A stretch of 26,369 nucleotides of DNA from an uncultured Eubacteriales bacterium. GTDB taxonomy: Bacteria > Bacillota_A > Clostridia > Christensenellales > Aristaeellaceae. Where the stretch lies: the NCBI GenBank assembly GCA_902775835.1, contig CACYNZ010000008.1:1-26369 (forward strand), in the 5' to 3' direction. The stretch's first letter is position 1; every line of letters starts with the position of its first letter. The notes beneath the pieces were generated by a model, which did not search any database, had not been told where the DNA came from, and worked only from the letters and a program-made list of their open reading frames with translations. This document shows positions 15,306 to 22,991 of this stretch, one piece after another. Both the position numbers and the translations under genes were made by a program.

Positions 15306-16142
15306 TCACCCCTTCAGACCGCTGGTCGCAATCCCTTCCACAAAGTACTTCTGACACGCGAAGAACAGAAGCATGACCGGCGTCACGGCCACAAACGCCA
15401 TGGCCATGACCTTGCCCCAGTTCACCACGGACTCCGAGTCCAGGGACATGCGCAGGGCAAGGGAAATGGGATATTTCCGCTGGGTGCTGATGAAGATCAG
15501 GGAATTGAAGTAATCATTGTAGGTCCACAGGAACTGGAACAGGCCTGCCGAGAACAGGGCCGGCTTCATCAGCGGCAGCAATATGCTCCAGAGCGTCCTG
15601 AGCGTGGTGCAGCCGTCCATATAGGCCGATTCATCCAGTTCCCTGGGTACGCCGCGCAGGAACTGGATCAGCATGTAGGGGAAGAAGCTGTTGCAGCACA
15701 AAAGGGCCGGCACATAGAAAGGCATGTATGTGTCCACCCAGTGAAACTGGTTGTACAGCAGATATCTGGGAATAATGACCACGGCGCCCGGCAGCATCAT
15801 CAGCGCGATGAGCACGGAAAACAGAAGACCCTTGCACGGGAATTCAAAGCGCGCAAACGCGTAGGCCGTAAGGCACGCGGAGGCCACCGTGAGCAATGTG
15901 GTAGGAATCACCAGCACAAACGTGTTGATGAAGAACTGGGTATAGGTCACGCGGCTGGCGCCTTTCCAGCCCTCGATATAGTTTTCCGGATGCCACTGTG
16001 TCGGGAAAAGTGCCGTGGACCCGAAAATCTGATTGTTGTCCTTGAACGTGGCAAAGAACATCCAGATGATGGGATACAGAAGCACCAGGCCCACCAGGAA
16101 AATAATCAGGTAATCCACAAACCGTCCATCCTTGCGGCGCAT
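15306..16142 (-). CDS. Carbohydrate ABC transporter permease (MalG/AraQ type, CUT1)
   Basis: This is the second inner-membrane subunit of a sugar importer. The 278-residue protein has about six membrane segments and the cytoplasmic EAA loop at about 170-193 (DESAYMDGCTT followed by LLPLMKP), which contacts the ATPase. It ends GIATSGLKG, a typical tail for this type. I chose ATG 16142: a purine-rich site (AAGGGGGTAAGG) precedes it and the longer open frame begins inside the upstream gene. It follows the first permease by 16 bases. The substrate cannot be read; di- or oligosaccharides are usual. Confidence 0.9.
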   Translation of the reverse strand: MRRKDGRFVDYLIIFLVGLVLLYPIIWMFFATFKDNNQIFGSTALFPTQWHPENYIEGWKGASRVTYTQFFINTFVLVIPTTLLTVASACLTAYAFARFEFPCKGLLFSVLIALMMLPGAVVIIPRYLLYNQFHWVDTYMPFYVPALLCCNSFFPYMLIQFLRGVPRELDESAYMDGCTTLRTLWSILLPLMKPALFSAGLFQFLWTYNDYFNSLIFISTQRKYPISLALRMSLDSESVVNWGKVMAMAFVAVTPVMLLFFACQKYFVEGIATSGLKG

Positions 16143-16158
16143 TATCCTTACCCCCTTC

Positions 16159-17070
16159 TCACTCGTCGGAATAATGGACCCAGAACCGGCTGCTTCCGAA
16201 AATGACAAGCGTCAGGATCAGGATCACAATGAACTCAATCCAGGAGATGGCACTGGCATAGCCCATATGGAAATACGCAAAGCCTTCCTGGTACAGGAAC
16301 ATGCCGAGCACGTATGTGCTCTTGCGCGGACCGCCGGTGGTAATGATGGCGGGACTGGTATAGTTCTGCAGTTCCTGAATCGTCTGATTGAGAAGCGTGA
16401 AGAAGATAATGGGGGAGATCTGCGGGATCGTGATATGGAAGAACCGCTTCCACCATCCGGCTCCGTCAATCTCCGCGGCCTCATACAGGGAGGAGGGCAC
16501 GTTCTTGAGCGCGGCCAGGAACATGACCATGGAAGACCCGAACTGCCATATTTCCAGTCCGCACACCACGCGCATCGCAATACCCCGGGTTCCGAGGAAA
16601 TGCACGGTCTCAAGGCCCAGCGCGGAAAGCATGGAGTTGATCATGCCGTTGTCCATGAACATGAGCCGCCACAGAAGCGCGATGGCCACGCTTCCGCCGA
16701 ACAGGGACGGGATATAGTACAGCGTGCGGATGAGGTTGATGCCCCGGATGTTCCGGTTCAGAAACACCGCCACCGCAAGAGCCAGAATCAGCTTTCCCGG
16801 CACTGTATAGACCGCAAACTGAAGCGTCACCTTCAGTGAATTCCAGAAATCCCGGTCCTTTGTCAGGAGCTTCACATAATTGTCGATCCCCACAAAGGTC
16901 ATCTTTCCGCCCACGGTATAGTCATGGAACGAATAGAACAGGGAAGAGAAAAACGGATACAGCTGCAGGGCAAGAATACCAATGATCCAGGGCAGAAGAT
17001 ACAGAAACGCCTGGTAATCCCGCTTGGTATAATGCTGTTTCTTCACAGCCTGGGAAGACCGGATCATCAT
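16159..17070 (-). CDS. Carbohydrate ABC transporter permease (MalF/UgpA type, CUT1)
   Basis: This is the first permease of the importer, with 303 residues and six predicted membrane segments. The EAA loop YEAAEIDGAGWWKRF followed by ITIPQISP lies at about 196-220. I chose the ATG at 17070, with AAAAGGAG 9 bases upstream; an in-frame extension to 17121 would run back into the hairpin at 17107-17132. It is separated from the binding-protein gene by 81 bases that hold this hairpin, an arrangement often used to keep permease expression below that of the binding protein. Confidence 0.9.
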   Translation of the reverse strand: MMIRSSQAVKKQHYTKRDYQAFLYLLPWIIGILALQLYPFFSSLFYSFHDYTVGGKMTFVGIDNYVKLLTKDRDFWNSLKVTLQFAVYTVPGKLILALAVAVFLNRNIRGINLIRTLYYIPSLFGGSVAIALLWRLMFMDNGMINSMLSALGLETVHFLGTRGIAMRVVCGLEIWQFGSSMVMFLAALKNVPSSLYEAAEIDGAGWWKRFFHITIPQISPIIFFTLLNQTIQELQNYTSPAIITTGGPRKSTYVLGMFLYQEGFAYFHMGYASAISWIEFIVILILTLVIFGSSRFWVHYSDE

Positions 17071-17106
17071 AGACGGTGTCTCCTTTTTCAGCATTTGATA
17101 CGGAAG

Positions 17107-17132
17107 GGAGCCCTGCCGCATGGCAGGGCTCC
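17107..17132 (-). terminator. Stem-loop between binding-protein and permease genes
   Basis: A perfect 11-bp GC-rich stem, GGAGCCCTGCC with GGCAGGGCTCC and an ATGC loop, lies 19 bases after the binding-protein stop. No T run follows, so it is more likely a 3'-end stabiliser or partial attenuator that raises binding-protein mRNA over permease mRNA than a full terminator. Confidence 0.75.
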
Positions 17133-17151
17133 GCTCTCTGGGACAGAATGA

Positions 17152-18435
17152 TTACTGCTCCAGCTCCTTCAGCTGCGCGATGGTATCCGCCGCCGCTTCA
17201 GCAGGAGTCATGTCGCCGTAGGCGATGGCTTCCACTGCATCGTAGAGGATATTCTTGCACTCAGCGGTGGAGAAGATCTTGTCGTTGGGGGTACCGGAAA
17301 TCGCCACAGCGATGTCAGCCGCATCCGTGACCAGCTTGGTCAGGCTGCCATTGGCTGCGCAGATTTCGCGGGCACGGGCCGTAGGCGGCACGGAACGGGT
17401 GGCACCCAGGGTTTCCATGGCCGTCTCGTTGGTGAAGAAATAGTTCAGGAAAGCAGCTGCCTGTTCCGGATGAGCGCAGGTCTTGGTGATGGCCAGCACC
17501 TGAGGAGTGTTGGAAGCCCAGCCGCCGTCGGTGGCATCTTCAGCCACAGGCAGGCTGCCCGCATAGTACTCAGTGCCTTCAGGGCCGTTGGCAACCATGA
17601 CGTCCACGGTGGAGATGTAGGCCAGAGCAGCCACATACTTGCCAGCGAGCCAGTTCGCGTCGGACTGGATGTTGTCGCCGGCATAGGCAGCCATGTACTC
17701 AATGCTCGGCACGCACTCGTTGTCGAACAGTTCCTTCACAAACTCATAGATACGGGTGAGGTTTTCCTCGGTCAGGGCCAGCTTGCCGTCCTGGAACACG
17801 GCACCGTTGGTCAGCTGCTTGGCATAGCTCATGACAAACAGAATGGCCACATAGTCCTTGTTGGCGCAGAACAGATAGACATCCTTGTCATCCGTGGCTT
17901 CACGGACAGCCTTGCCCAGGGCAATGATGTCTTCCCACTTCATGTTGTCCACGACCAGGTTCACGCCCAGCTTCTCAGCCAGCGCCTTGTTCACCACCAC
18001 GGCGGGGCCGGCAATGCCGGTGGGCAGGCCGAGCTGCTTGCCGTCATAGTAGCCGTTGATCTGCTGATGAATGTAGCCTTCCTCGAAGACAGACATGTCA
18101 ATGTCGAAGTCATCCAGGTTGTAGAAGTAATCACCGTTGGCCACATAGGTAGGGAAGGTTTCCGGATCGATCTGCACGATATCCGGAGCCGTGCCGCCGG
18201 TCAGTTCCGTGGCCAGCTTATCATGATATCCGTCAGCGCTGCCGGGCTCATACTCAATGGTGACATTGGGATTGAGCGCCTCAAACTGCTCAATGACCTT
18301 GATGGTTGCCTCATTGCGGGCATCGCCGCCCCACCAGCGGAAACGCAGGGTGACTTTTTCCTCAGCGGAAGCAAAGCCCACTGCCAGCATGCTCAGCATG
18401 CACAAAACGAGCATCATGGAAAGAAACCGTTTCAT
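17152..18435 (-). CDS. Extracellular sugar-binding protein of ABC importer
   Basis: The 427-residue protein captures the sugar and delivers it to the two permeases. It begins with a signal peptide, MKRFLSMMLVLCMLSMLAVGF, ending in ASA before EEKVTLRFRWWGG, and belongs to solute-binding family 1 (FRWWGGDARNE..., GTAPDIVQID, WEDIIALGKAV). The cut site looks like signal peptidase I. The only early cysteine (Cys12) sits within the hydrophobic core in a poor lipobox setting (LVLC), so there is no clear lipid anchor, which is unusual for a cell without an outer membrane. GGGAGGT lies 10 bases before the ATG. No ATPase gene accompanies the operon; a shared MsmK/UgpC-type ATPase elsewhere is expected. 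Confidence 0.92.
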   Translation of the reverse strand: MKRFLSMMLVLCMLSMLAVGFASAEEKVTLRFRWWGGDARNEATIKVIEQFEALNPNVTIEYEPGSADGYHDKLATELTGGTAPDIVQIDPETFPTYVANGDYFYNLDDFDIDMSVFEEGYIHQQINGYYDGKQLGLPTGIAGPAVVVNKALAEKLGVNLVVDNMKWEDIIALGKAVREATDDKDVYLFCANKDYVAILFVMSYAKQLTNGAVFQDGKLALTEENLTRIYEFVKELFDNECVPSIEYMAAYAGDNIQSDANWLAGKYVAALAYISTVDVMVANGPEGTEYYAGSLPVAEDATDGGWASNTPQVLAITKTCAHPEQAAAFLNYFFTNETAMETLGATRSVPPTARAREICAANGSLTKLVTDAADIAVAISGTPNDKIFSTAECKNILYDAVEAIAYGDMTPAEAAADTIAQLKELEQ

Positions 18436-18531
18436 TGTGAATCAACCTCCCATTTTCTTGATGCTGCTGCATCATATGTGCATATTAACATACACTTTTT
18501 GAAAGAACCATGTATTTTTTATCCTAAATTA
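18436..18531 (-). promoter_or_regulatory. Leader of the sugar operon
   Basis: This spacer between map and the binding-protein gene is clearly more AT-rich than its neighbours. On the minus strand a small perfect hairpin (TGATGC/GCATCA, 18459-18474) lies before the ribosome binding site. A possible extended -10 (TGTTAATAT, TAATAT at 18482-18487) has no good -35 box, so activator dependence is possible. I found no convincing catabolite-repression site. Confidence 0.35.
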
Positions 18532-19407
18532 TTACCAACTTATCACTTCATGTCCGTTTTCCGTGACCAGAACCTGGATTTCCCACTGGGCAGAATCCTT
18601 TCCGTCCCGGGTATAGACTTCCCATCCATTATTCTCATCCGTGAACACATCCGCGCTGCCCATGTTCACCATAGGTTCAATGGTGAAGATCATGCCCGGC
18701 ACCATGAGCATTTCCGTGCCCTTCCGGCTCACATAGCTCACAAAGGGATCCTCATGGAACTCAATCCCGCAGCCGTGTCCGCCGATATTGCGCACCACGC
18801 TGTAGCCGTTTGCGCGCGCATAATCGTTCACCGCCTGTCCCATGTCGCCCAGGAAAGCCCAGGGCCGGACTTCATCCAGGCCGCGCTCCATGCACTCCTT
18901 TGTCACCTGAACCAGCTTCCGGCGCTCCTCGCTCACCTCGCCGATCATGAACATGCGGGAAGAGTCCGAAAAATACCCGTCCAGAATGGTGGAGCAGTCC
19001 ACGTTCACGATATCCCCGTTCTGAAGCACCCGCTCCTTCAGCGGAAATCCGTGGCACACCTGACTGTTCACAGAGGTGCATACACTGTAGGGATAGCCCT
19101 GGTAATCCAGCGGTGCCGGAATACCGCCCATGGAATAGGTGACTTCATTGACAATATCATTGATCTCGGAAAGCGGCATGCCCTCCCGGATGCGCTCGCT
19201 CACCGCGTCCAGGCACGCCACATTGATCCTGGCGCTTTCCCGGATCTTCTGAATCTGTTCTTCATTCTTGATCAGCTTATGACCCGGGACCTCATGACCC
19301 TCATCCCTGATCATACGGACCTTCTGGTCAAACGCCAGATGACATGATTTATACTTCTTCCCGCTGCCGCACCAACAGGGCAGGTTTCTTCCCAGTTTTT
19401 CGAGCAT
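18532..19407 (-). CDS. map: Methionine aminopeptidase with N-terminal SEC-C motif
   Basis: The enzyme removes the N-terminal methionine from new proteins. The 291-residue protein starts with a SEC-C zinc motif, LPCWCGSGKKYKSCH (residues 9-23), then a type I aminopeptidase domain. The metal ligands are visible: two Asp in NVDCSTILDGYFSDSS, His in GGHGCGIEFHEDP, Glu in FTIEPMV and Glu in AQWEIQVLV. AAAGGAG lies 7 bases before the ATG at 19407; the longer frame to 19515 would pass through the promoter. The SEC-C extension is known in Bacillota MetAPs and may help ribosome association. The gene stands upstream of the sugar operon and is divergent from the GH31 gene. Confidence 0.95.
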   Translation of the reverse strand: MLEKLGRNLPCWCGSGKKYKSCHLAFDQKVRMIRDEGHEVPGHKLIKNEEQIQKIRESARINVACLDAVSERIREGMPLSEINDIVNEVTYSMGGIPAPLDYQGYPYSVCTSVNSQVCHGFPLKERVLQNGDIVNVDCSTILDGYFSDSSRMFMIGEVSEERRKLVQVTKECMERGLDEVRPWAFLGDMGQAVNDYARANGYSVVRNIGGHGCGIEFHEDPFVSYVSRKGTEMLMVPGMIFTIEPMVNMGSADVFTDENNGWEVYTRDGKDSAQWEIQVLVTENGHEVISW

Positions 19408-19447
19408 ACTGATCTCCTTTCTCTGACCGTTGTCATGATCGCTCCTG

Positions 19448-19475
19448 AATATACCACAAAGTGCCTGACTTGCAA
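19448..19475 (-). promoter_or_regulatory. map promoter
   Basis: On the minus strand TTGCAA (19470-19475) and TATATT (19448-19453) have a 16-base spacer. The -35 hexamer is the same as in the secA promoter. It is back to back with the GH31 promoter. Confidence 0.65.
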
Positions 19476-19483
19476 GATGTTCA

Positions 19484-19512
19484 TTGCCTTTCCGGAAGCC
19501 GTGTGCTATCCT
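19484..19512 (+). promoter_or_regulatory. Candidate promoter of the GH31 gene
   Basis: TTGCCT (19484-19489) and TATCCT (19507-19512) are 17 bases apart, each matching consensus at four of six positions. It points at the ATG at 19535. Weaker than the map promoter facing the other way. Confidence 0.45.
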
Positions 19513-19534
19513 CATGCCAAGGAAGGTGATTGAT

Positions 19535-21622
19535 ATGATCCGTCGTTACCGCTATGGAAATCCCGTTTCCACGCCCGCTGTTGTCCGGAGCCTGCCCGTG
19601 ACGGACGGCTGTCCCGAAGAAGTGCAGGTACAGATTAGCGCACCCTCCGTCGTCTTCACCAGAACCCTGGAAAAGGATGACATGGTCTTCGGTCTCGGGG
19701 AACAGCTCCGCGGCATGAACAAGCGCGGTCATACCTATGTTTCCTTCAATACCGACGACGGCGTGCACTCCGAGGAAAAGCAGAGCCTGTACGGCGCCCA
19801 CAATTTCCTGCTCATTGCCGGAAAAACCTGCCTCGGCCTGTTCCTGGACGATCCCGGCGAAGTCATCATGGACATCGGCGAAACCGACTATGCACGCATG
19901 CAGCTCAGGTCCGTCAACGGAAACCTGAACCTGTATATCATCACCGGCACGGATGCCATGGACATCTGTCATCAGTTCCGTCAGCTCATCGGCCAGAGCT
20001 ATGTGCCGCCCTTCTGGGGCATGGGCTATATCCAGAGCCGCTGGGGCTATGCCTCCGATAAAGCCATCCGCGAAGTGGTGCGCATCCACCGGGAGAAGGA
20101 CATTCCCCTGGACGGCGTATGCCTGGACATTGACTACATGGACCACTTCGCGGCCTTCACCTATGATCCCAAGGCCTTCCCGGACCTGAAGGGACTGTGC
20201 ACGGATCTGGACGCGGAGCATATCAAGGTCATTCCCATCATGGACGCAGCCATCGGCTATGACTATGACAGCGTGCCGCGCAATGAAGGGCTTGAGAAAG
20301 GATACTTCGTGCTGCGCGAAGACGGCACGCCCTTTCTGGCCGCCGTATGGCCTGGCATGTGCGTATTCCCGGATTTCCTGCGCCCGGAAGTCCGTTCCTG
20401 GTACGGAAAGCTTTTCCATCCGCTGCTTGACGCCGGGATTAGTGGCTTCTGGCTGGATATGAACGAGCCCTCCATCTTCTATACCCAGCGCGGACTTCAG
20501 GCAGCCTGGGATGCTTCCGACCAGCTCCGAAACATGAAGCTGGAACCCGATGACATCTGGCGCGTCAAGGGACTGTTCTATGACATGTCCATGAACCGGA
20601 CGGACTTTGCTTCCTTTTATCATGAAGTGGACGGTCAGAAAGTCCGGCACGACCAGGTGCACAATCTCTACGGTGCCGGCATGACCATGGCCACTTCCCA
20701 GGGCATGCAGGACTACCGGCCCGGTGAGCGCTTCCTGCTCTTCTCACGCTCCAGCTATATCGGCTCCCACCGCTTTGCGGGCATCTGGCAGGGCGACAAC
20801 AAGTCCTGGTGGTCGCATATTCTTATGAACCTGAAGATGATGCCCAGCCTGAACATGTGCGGCTATCTCTTTACCGGCGCCGATCTGGGCGGGTTCGGAG
20901 ACAATACCACGGAAGACCTTCTGCTGCGCTGGCTTGAGCTTGGCATATACACGCCGCTTATGCGGAATCATTCCGCCCTGCACACGCGCGAGCAGGAAAT
21001 CTACCGCTTCTCCTGCTGGGAGGACATGCGGAATATACTCACGGTGCGCTACGCCCTGATTCCATACCTGTATTCGCTGATCATGCAGTCCGCTCTGAAC
21101 GCGGATCTCATGTTCCGGCCGCTGGCCTTTGACTATCCCAGGGACGAAATTGCCCGGCATATTGAGGACCAGGTCATGCTGGGACCTGACTGCATGATTG
21201 CCCCGGTCTACGAACAGAACGCTGTCGGCCGGCCTGTCTATCTTCCGGAGGACATGCTCTTTGTGCGCTTCCGTTCCGCCTGGGACTATGACTGCATTCC
21301 CATGAAAAAAGGCGCGCATTATGTGATGCTCGCCCTGAACGAAGCCGCCCTGTTCATCCGCAGAAATGCACTGCTGCCCCTGTGCACTGCCAGAGTCCAG
21401 AGCACGGAAGACCTGGATCTTGAGCATTTCCGTCTCCTCGGCTGGGTTACGGACCGTGCGGAAAGTGCGCTTTACACGGATAACGGACACTCGCTTCCGG
21501 AGTCTGCGGATGCGCACACCTTCCATTTCCGCGTGCGCCTGAGCGAAAACAAACTGGTTTCCGATTCGGACCTTCCTGCGGATCTTTCCGGAATCTGCAC
21601 GGATGCGGAGGCGGAAGCATGA
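19535..21622 (+). CDS. GH31 family alpha-glucosidase
   Basis: This cytoplasmic enzyme (695 residues, no signal peptide) should release terminal alpha-linked glucose, or a related sugar, from oligosaccharides. The N-terminal beta-sandwich contains FGLGEQLRGMNKRG. The barrel carries SRWGYAS, the nucleophile aspartate in GFWLDMNEPS (about residue 308) and the acid/base aspartate in WQGDNKSWW (about 421), then the GADLGGFGDN loop. GGAAGGTG lies 7 bases before ATG 19535. It overlaps the following radical-SAM gene by 4 bases. It may hydrolyse sugars taken up by the ABC system at 15.3-18.4 kb, but it is on the other strand with a separate promoter. Confidence 0.93.
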   Translation: MIRRYRYGNPVSTPAVVRSLPVTDGCPEEVQVQISAPSVVFTRTLEKDDMVFGLGEQLRGMNKRGHTYVSFNTDDGVHSEEKQSLYGAHNFLLIAGKTCLGLFLDDPGEVIMDIGETDYARMQLRSVNGNLNLYIITGTDAMDICHQFRQLIGQSYVPPFWGMGYIQSRWGYASDKAIREVVRIHREKDIPLDGVCLDIDYMDHFAAFTYDPKAFPDLKGLCTDLDAEHIKVIPIMDAAIGYDYDSVPRNEGLEKGYFVLREDGTPFLAAVWPGMCVFPDFLRPEVRSWYGKLFHPLLDAGISGFWLDMNEPSIFYTQRGLQAAWDASDQLRNMKLEPDDIWRVKGLFYDMSMNRTDFASFYHEVDGQKVRHDQVHNLYGAGMTMATSQGMQDYRPGERFLLFSRSSYIGSHRFAGIWQGDNKSWWSHILMNLKMMPSLNMCGYLFTGADLGGFGDNTTEDLLLRWLELGIYTPLMRNHSALHTREQEIYRFSCWEDMRNILTVRYALIPYLYSLIMQSALNADLMFRPLAFDYPRDEIARHIEDQVMLGPDCMIAPVYEQNAVGRPVYLPEDMLFVRFRSAWDYDCIPMKKGAHYVMLALNEAALFIRRNALLPLCTARVQSTEDLDLEHFRLLGWVTDRAESALYTDNGHSLPESADAHTFHFRVRLSENKLVSDSDLPADLSGICTDAEAEA

Positions 21623-22515
21623 TCTGCACCCTCTGTCCCCGCCGCTGCGGCGCTGTCCGGGACAAATCCCAGGGGGCTGGATTCTGCCACCTGCCTGAAG
21701 GCATGCTCATCGCACGCATTGCGCCTCATCTCTGGGAAGAACCGCCCATCAGCGGAAGCCGCGGCACCGGCGCTGTGTTCTTCAGCGGCTGCACGCTTCG
21801 CTGCCGCTACTGTCAGAACGCCGAAATCTCCCACCGCAATCAGGGAACGCCCTTTACGCCCAGGGATCTCGCCGAAGCCATGAAAGTACTGGAAGACATG
21901 GGCATGCAGAGCATTTCCCTGATCACGGCCACCCCCTTTATCCCTCAGATTCTGGAAGCCCTCAGCATCTACAGACCGCATCTTCCGCTGGTCTACAACA
22001 CCTCCGGCTATGAATCTGTGGAAACCCTGAAAATGCTGGACGGCGTTGTGGATGTATACCTTCCGGACTTCAAGCATGTATCCCCGCGTCTTGCCCAGCT
22101 CTGCACCGGTACGGAAGACTATTTCGATGTCACTTCCCGGGCCATCCTGGAAATGGTGCGGCAGTGCGGAACTCCATCCTATAATGGGGAAGGGATCATG
22201 CTGCGCGGTGTGCTCATCCGTCATCTGATCCTTCCCGGATGCACTTCCGACAGTCTCCGTATCCTGGACTGGATTCAGGAAAACCTGCCCCAGGAAATCC
22301 CGGTCAGCCTGATGCAGCAGTATACGCCCTATAATAATGTGGATATTCCCGGTTTCCAGCGGCATATCACCAGCCGGGAATATCACCGCGTAAGCTCCTA
22401 TCTCGAGCAGCTGGGCCGTCCCGGTTTCCGTCAGGGTCCCACCTCCGCAGATGAAGCCTTTGTGCCTTCCTTCAATGCCCCGGACAGTTTTGTTTACCTT
22501 CCACAGCGTTCCTGA
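21619..22515 (+). CDS. Radical SAM protein, PflA-like (PflX/COG1313 type)
   Basis: Radical SAM enzymes use a [4Fe-4S] cluster to cleave S-adenosylmethionine. The 298-residue protein has the cluster motif CTLRCRYC (Cys 58, 62, 65) and a Cys-rich start (CTLCPRRC plus Cys23) typical of the group labelled putative pyruvate-formate-lyase activating enzyme, whose true substrates are largely unknown. No formate lyase-like glycyl radical enzyme gene lies nearby. The ATG overlaps the GH31 stop as ATGA, so translation is coupled. A strong terminator follows. Confidence 0.85.
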   Translation: MICTLCPRRCGAVRDKSQGAGFCHLPEGMLIARIAPHLWEEPPISGSRGTGAVFFSGCTLRCRYCQNAEISHRNQGTPFTPRDLAEAMKVLEDMGMQSISLITATPFIPQILEALSIYRPHLPLVYNTSGYESVETLKMLDGVVDVYLPDFKHVSPRLAQLCTGTEDYFDVTSRAILEMVRQCGTPSYNGEGIMLRGVLIRHLILPGCTSDSLRILDWIQENLPQEIPVSLMQQYTPYNNVDIPGFQRHITSREYHRVSSYLEQLGRPGFRQGPTSADEAFVPSFNAPDSFVYLPQRS

Positions 22516-22520
22516 AATCA

Positions 22521-22568
22521 AAAGAATGGGACATTTAACCGGCCGGTCCGATGTCTCATTCTTTTTTT
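22521..22568 (+). terminator. Terminator after the GH31-radical SAM pair
   Basis: AAAGAATGGGACAT (22521-22534) pairs with ATGTCTCATTCTTT (22551-22564) with one G-T pair; the loop holds the palindrome ACCGGCCGGT. The stem runs into seven T residues. It shields the origin region from transcription coming from the left. Confidence 0.9.
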
Positions 22569-22783
22569 CCACATGTTATTTGGCTCTGTTCTTATCTTTT
22601 TCAGAACCCGTGTGGATAAATACCCTGTTTTCCACAGTTTTTCATGCACAGCCTGTGGATTGTGTGGATAACTTATGTTCATATCTTTACGTTATCCACA
22701 TTTTTGAAATAATTTTTTTCATATTTGTTTTTTTTACGCCATCCCGACATCTGATGCCGGAAAATTCTGCACAGATATCCACA
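22564..22783. other. oriC: oriC: upstream DnaA-box cluster with AT-rich spacer
   Basis: Exact TTATCCACA boxes occur at 22611-22619 (minus), 22663-22671 (minus) and 22692-22700 (plus). One-mismatch boxes are at 22565-22573, 22628-22636 and 22775-22783, and a weaker box (TGTGGATTG) at 22654-22662. T-rich DNA (22701-22735) follows the main group. Such clustering is the hallmark of a replication origin bound by DnaA. The dnaA gene itself is not adjacent. Confidence 0.9.
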
Positions 22784-22823
22784 TGCCCCGTAAATTTCCC
22801 TCAAATCCTTATCATATCTTCAT

Positions 22824-22852
22824 TTGCCAATCATCCTTTCTTATTTTATAAT
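22824..22852 (+). promoter_or_regulatory. dnaN promoter
   Basis: TTGCCA (22824-22829, five of six) and TATAAT (22847-22852, six of six) are separated by 17 bases. A perfect DnaA box (TTATTCACA, 22869-22877) lies just downstream near the expected start of transcription, so DnaA probably represses dnaN. Confidence 0.8.
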
Positions 22853-22868
22853 ATAAGGCGGTACACCT

Positions 22869-22975
22869 TTATTCACACAGTAATGAACACCCAAAACCCT
22901 TATGTTTATTCGATTTATGGCTGTTTTTCACAGTTTCCACACGGTCTACTACTACCACTGCTATATATATAATTG
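22869..22975. other. oriC: oriC basal unwinding region: DnaA boxes, DnaA-trios, AT-rich DNA
   Basis: DnaA boxes TTATTCACA (22869-22877), TTTTTCACA (22924-22932) and a weaker GTTTCCACA (22933-22941) point the same way. After a short GC patch come six triplets CTA CTA CTA CCA CTG CTA (22946-22963), whose complement read 3' to 5' gives GAT repeats, the DnaA-trio pattern known from Bacillus subtilis. Alternating TA sequence (22962-22973) follows up to the dnaN ribosome binding site. This order (boxes, GC patch, trios, AT stretch) matches a bacterial basal unwinding system, so initial strand opening is predicted within the dnaN leader. Confidence 0.8.
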
Positions 22976-22991
22976 ACGAAAGAGGTATCAC

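Noticed and set aside
18418..18440. Catabolite-repression-like palindrome GAAACGGTTTC at the start of the binding-protein gene
   Set aside because: It does not align with the cre consensus without several mismatches, and a similar string occurs in the secA-prfB spacer.
17470..19347. Plus-strand 625-codon open frame opposite the binding-protein and map genes
   Set aside because: It covers two recognised minus-strand genes and the AT-rich spacer between them; no motif or ribosome binding site supports it.
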